Positions 62,899 through 64,000 of a stretch of 64,000 nt of DNA are shown here, piece by piece. The notes under the pieces were generated by a model. The model made no database searches. It was not told where the DNA came from and was given only the letters and a program-made list of their open reading frames with translations. The stretch comes from an uncultured Proteiniphilum sp. (GTDB lineage: Bacteria > Bacteroidota > Bacteroidia > Bacteroidales > Dysgonomonadaceae), in NCBI GenBank assembly GCA_927407015.1, contig CAKMJT010000004.1:1-64000 (forward strand), given 5' to 3'. Numbering within the stretch: position 1 is the first letter of the stretch; every line of letters begins with the position of its first letter. The translations under genes were made by a program, and so were the position numbers.

Positions 62899-63732
62899 AT
62901 GCGCTATCATGTTCAGATAATTTATTTATTGCTTGTATTGCTGCTTACTTTTTCCTGTGCAGGAAATGGGAGGGAAGCCAATGTGTATCTTTCGGAAGCG
63001 GATGCTGCCTATCAGAAAGGGAACTACGCGCTGGCCAAGTTAAAGATAGACAGTATCAAAATCCTGTATCCGAAATCTTTTGATGAGATCAGTGCCGGCT
63101 TTGCACTGATGCAGCGTGTGCGAATGACTGAGAACAGAAGGAACATTGTTTTTTGTGATTCCATGCTCCGCGAAAATTACAGTCAGCTGCACGAGATGAT
63201 CACAGGATTTGATTTTGTAAGAGATGATCGGTACCAGGAATTCGGTGAGTATTATCCTAAAGTGTTTCCTCATCGGTCCTCGTTAAATAAAAACGGACTG
63301 CGTTCAGGCGTGCGTGAAAAAGGTGCGCTGTTCATCGAAAGCATCCTTACGGGCAGTACGCTCCGGCATAACAAAATCAGAGTCACCTCTGTCGATGGCA
63401 GCTTTGCCGAGACACTGGCCGTCACGTCCGACGGGCTGAACTATCGTTTCACCACACTGGACAAGACCTATGAGATTGTGCGTTACACCGGGAACGATGA
63501 GAATGGTGTGGCGAAGTTTATATATACGTTTCAGGATCAATCTGTTTCGGTTCATTTTATCGGTAACGGTACCATTACCGTTTCCCTGACCGATGCCGCC
63601 AAAAAGGGTATTGCCCAATCATACGAGCTGTCAACCCTCCTGCTGAACATTGAACAGCTGAAGTTTGAAAAAGAGAAAAGCGAAGCGTTGATCCGCTACC
63701 TGGAGAGTAAAGAGGGAAAGACAAATTCCTGA
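62899..63732 (+). CDS. Hypothetical lipoprotein
   Basis: 277 aa from ATG 62899 (an in-frame GTG lies one codon earlier). Lipoprotein signal LLLVLLLTFSC (Cys ~20). Residues ~30-65 look like one TPR-like helical pair (ADAAYQKGNYALAKLKIDSIKILYPKSFDEI). The rest is a beta-rich domain (SILTGSTLRHNKIRVTSVDGSFAETLAV; VSVHFIGNGTITVSLTDAAKKG) ending in a coiled coil (NIEQLKFEKEKSEALIRYLESK). No named family recognised. Envelope-located. The next lipoprotein follows by 53 bp in the same direction. Confidence 0.75.
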   Translation: MRYHVQIIYLLLVLLLTFSCAGNGREANVYLSEADAAYQKGNYALAKLKIDSIKILYPKSFDEISAGFALMQRVRMTENRRNIVFCDSMLRENYSQLHEMITGFDFVRDDRYQEFGEYYPKVFPHRSSLNKNGLRSGVREKGALFIESILTGSTLRHNKIRVTSVDGSFAETLAVTSDGLNYRFTTLDKTYEIVRYTGNDENGVAKFIYTFQDQSVSVHFIGNGTITVSLTDAAKKGIAQSYELSTLLLNIEQLKFEKEKSEALIRYLESKEGKTNS

Positions 63733-63785
63733 TAAAAAATATACAAAATCAAACATATAACAGAACCTATTTAAATAACCGAAAG

Positions 63786-64000
63786 ATGAAAAAAATTATA
63801 TTTACTGCAGTCGTACTGGCATTGATCGTTGTTGGATGCGACAACCTCGAAGATAACTTAGGAACGGGAAATAACAACTATTTTTCCTTTGAGAGTGAAA
63901 AAACACCCGTGAGAAATGCCAGGTCATTCCGTTCAGGCGACAACTATACGTTTCAATTGTATTCAAACAGCAACGCAGCCACAAGCGATTATTTTATCGA
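63786..64000 (+). CDS. Hypothetical lipoprotein, 5' part (cut by window end)
   Basis: Starts ATG 63786 and is still open at 64000, giving ~71 residues. Signal peptide MKKIIFTAVVLALIVVGC with the lipobox Cys at residue 18. The following DNLEDNLGTGNNNYFSFESEKT and SGDNYTFQLYSNSNAATSDY is polar and Asn/Ser-rich. No family can be assigned from this part. Same direction as the upstream lipoprotein and probably in its operon. Confidence 0.7.
   Translation, partial: MKKIIFTAVVLALIVVGCDNLEDNLGTGNNNYFSFESEKTPVRNARSFRSGDNYTFQLYSNSNAATSDYFI

Overview
This is a contiguous piece of a Bacteroidales chromosome, by gene content probably close to the Dysgonomonadaceae/Porphyromonadaceae (genus-level placement is a guess). 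The evidence is: Bacteroidetes-type promoters (-7 box TAnnTTTG, sometimes with TTTG 19 bp upstream) in front of about two dozen genes; almost no Shine-Dalgarno sites; many Bacteroidetes-specific families (DUF4382, DUF3098, DUF4831, DUF4105, DUF3298 lipoproteins, C-minus L31, AsnA, short AMP nucleosidase); and the operon ftsX-DUF3098-uppP-truB-queA-folK. Most of the window is housekeeping. I see no phage, integrase, transposase, CRISPR array, tRNA or rRNA.

Layout. 1-11.3 kb: cydAB, a DUF3298 lipoprotein with rsmG, a metallo-beta-lactamase-fold hydrolase, gcvP, two tandem DUF4382 lipoproteins, a SPOR lipoprotein and a PhnP-like hydrolase. 11.5-18.6 kb: a Trp/Tyr-rich secreted protein, an OmpP1/FadL porin, panB, an HsdR-N-like protein divergent from AMP nucleosidase, holA and a lipoprotein glutathione peroxidase. 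18.6-23.7 kb: an AT-rich intergenic region full of AAATGTAA operator-like repeats ahead of an XRE regulator, then pyrK-pyrD, asnA and ung. 23.7-31.3 kb: a solitary sufB, yceI, two reverse envelope genes, pheS, tilS and a 45-aa membrane protein. 31.4-41.3 kb: serS, cinA, rpmE2 (L31), DUF4105 plus an alkaline-phosphatase-fold protein, and secA. 41.4-50.8 kb: gyrA, a TPR protein, purM-prfA, an orphan gene, pyrF and an HD phosphohydrolase. 50.8-64 kb: LMW phosphatase, prs, GH13 amylase/patatin, the reverse ftsX-to-folK operon, TerC, CCA/poly(A) nucleotidyltransferase, and two lipoproteins (the last cut by the window end).

The most interesting signal is not a protein family. Five genes (OmpP1/FadL porin, YceI, the 45-aa protein, ribosomal protein L31, DUF4105 protein) carry the same ~95-nt leader ending exactly at the start codon. 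Each copy has (i) a 5' arm that is also a tiny upstream ORF, start-AAA-CGN-GCN, encoding Met-Lys-Arg-Ala plus 0-3 residues and then a stop; (ii) a 3' arm GCGWGTTNCATAC about 20-30 nt later; (iii) an invariant ATCGTATGAAAA containing the gene's own start codon. The 3' arm can pair either with the uORF arm or with the start codon, which suggests a translational switch. A sixth, degenerate copy lies in tandem upstream of L31. I do not recognise this as a described RNA family.

Other points: operator clusters before the XRE gene, remnants of a carboxypeptidase-regulatory-like domain protein and of a DUF4332 gene, a phosphatase-fold protein that seems to lack its catalytic residues, sufB without its usual partners, and Asn at GyrA position 87. 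Several starts were moved downstream of the longest possible start because a promoter box or terminator lies inside the extension.
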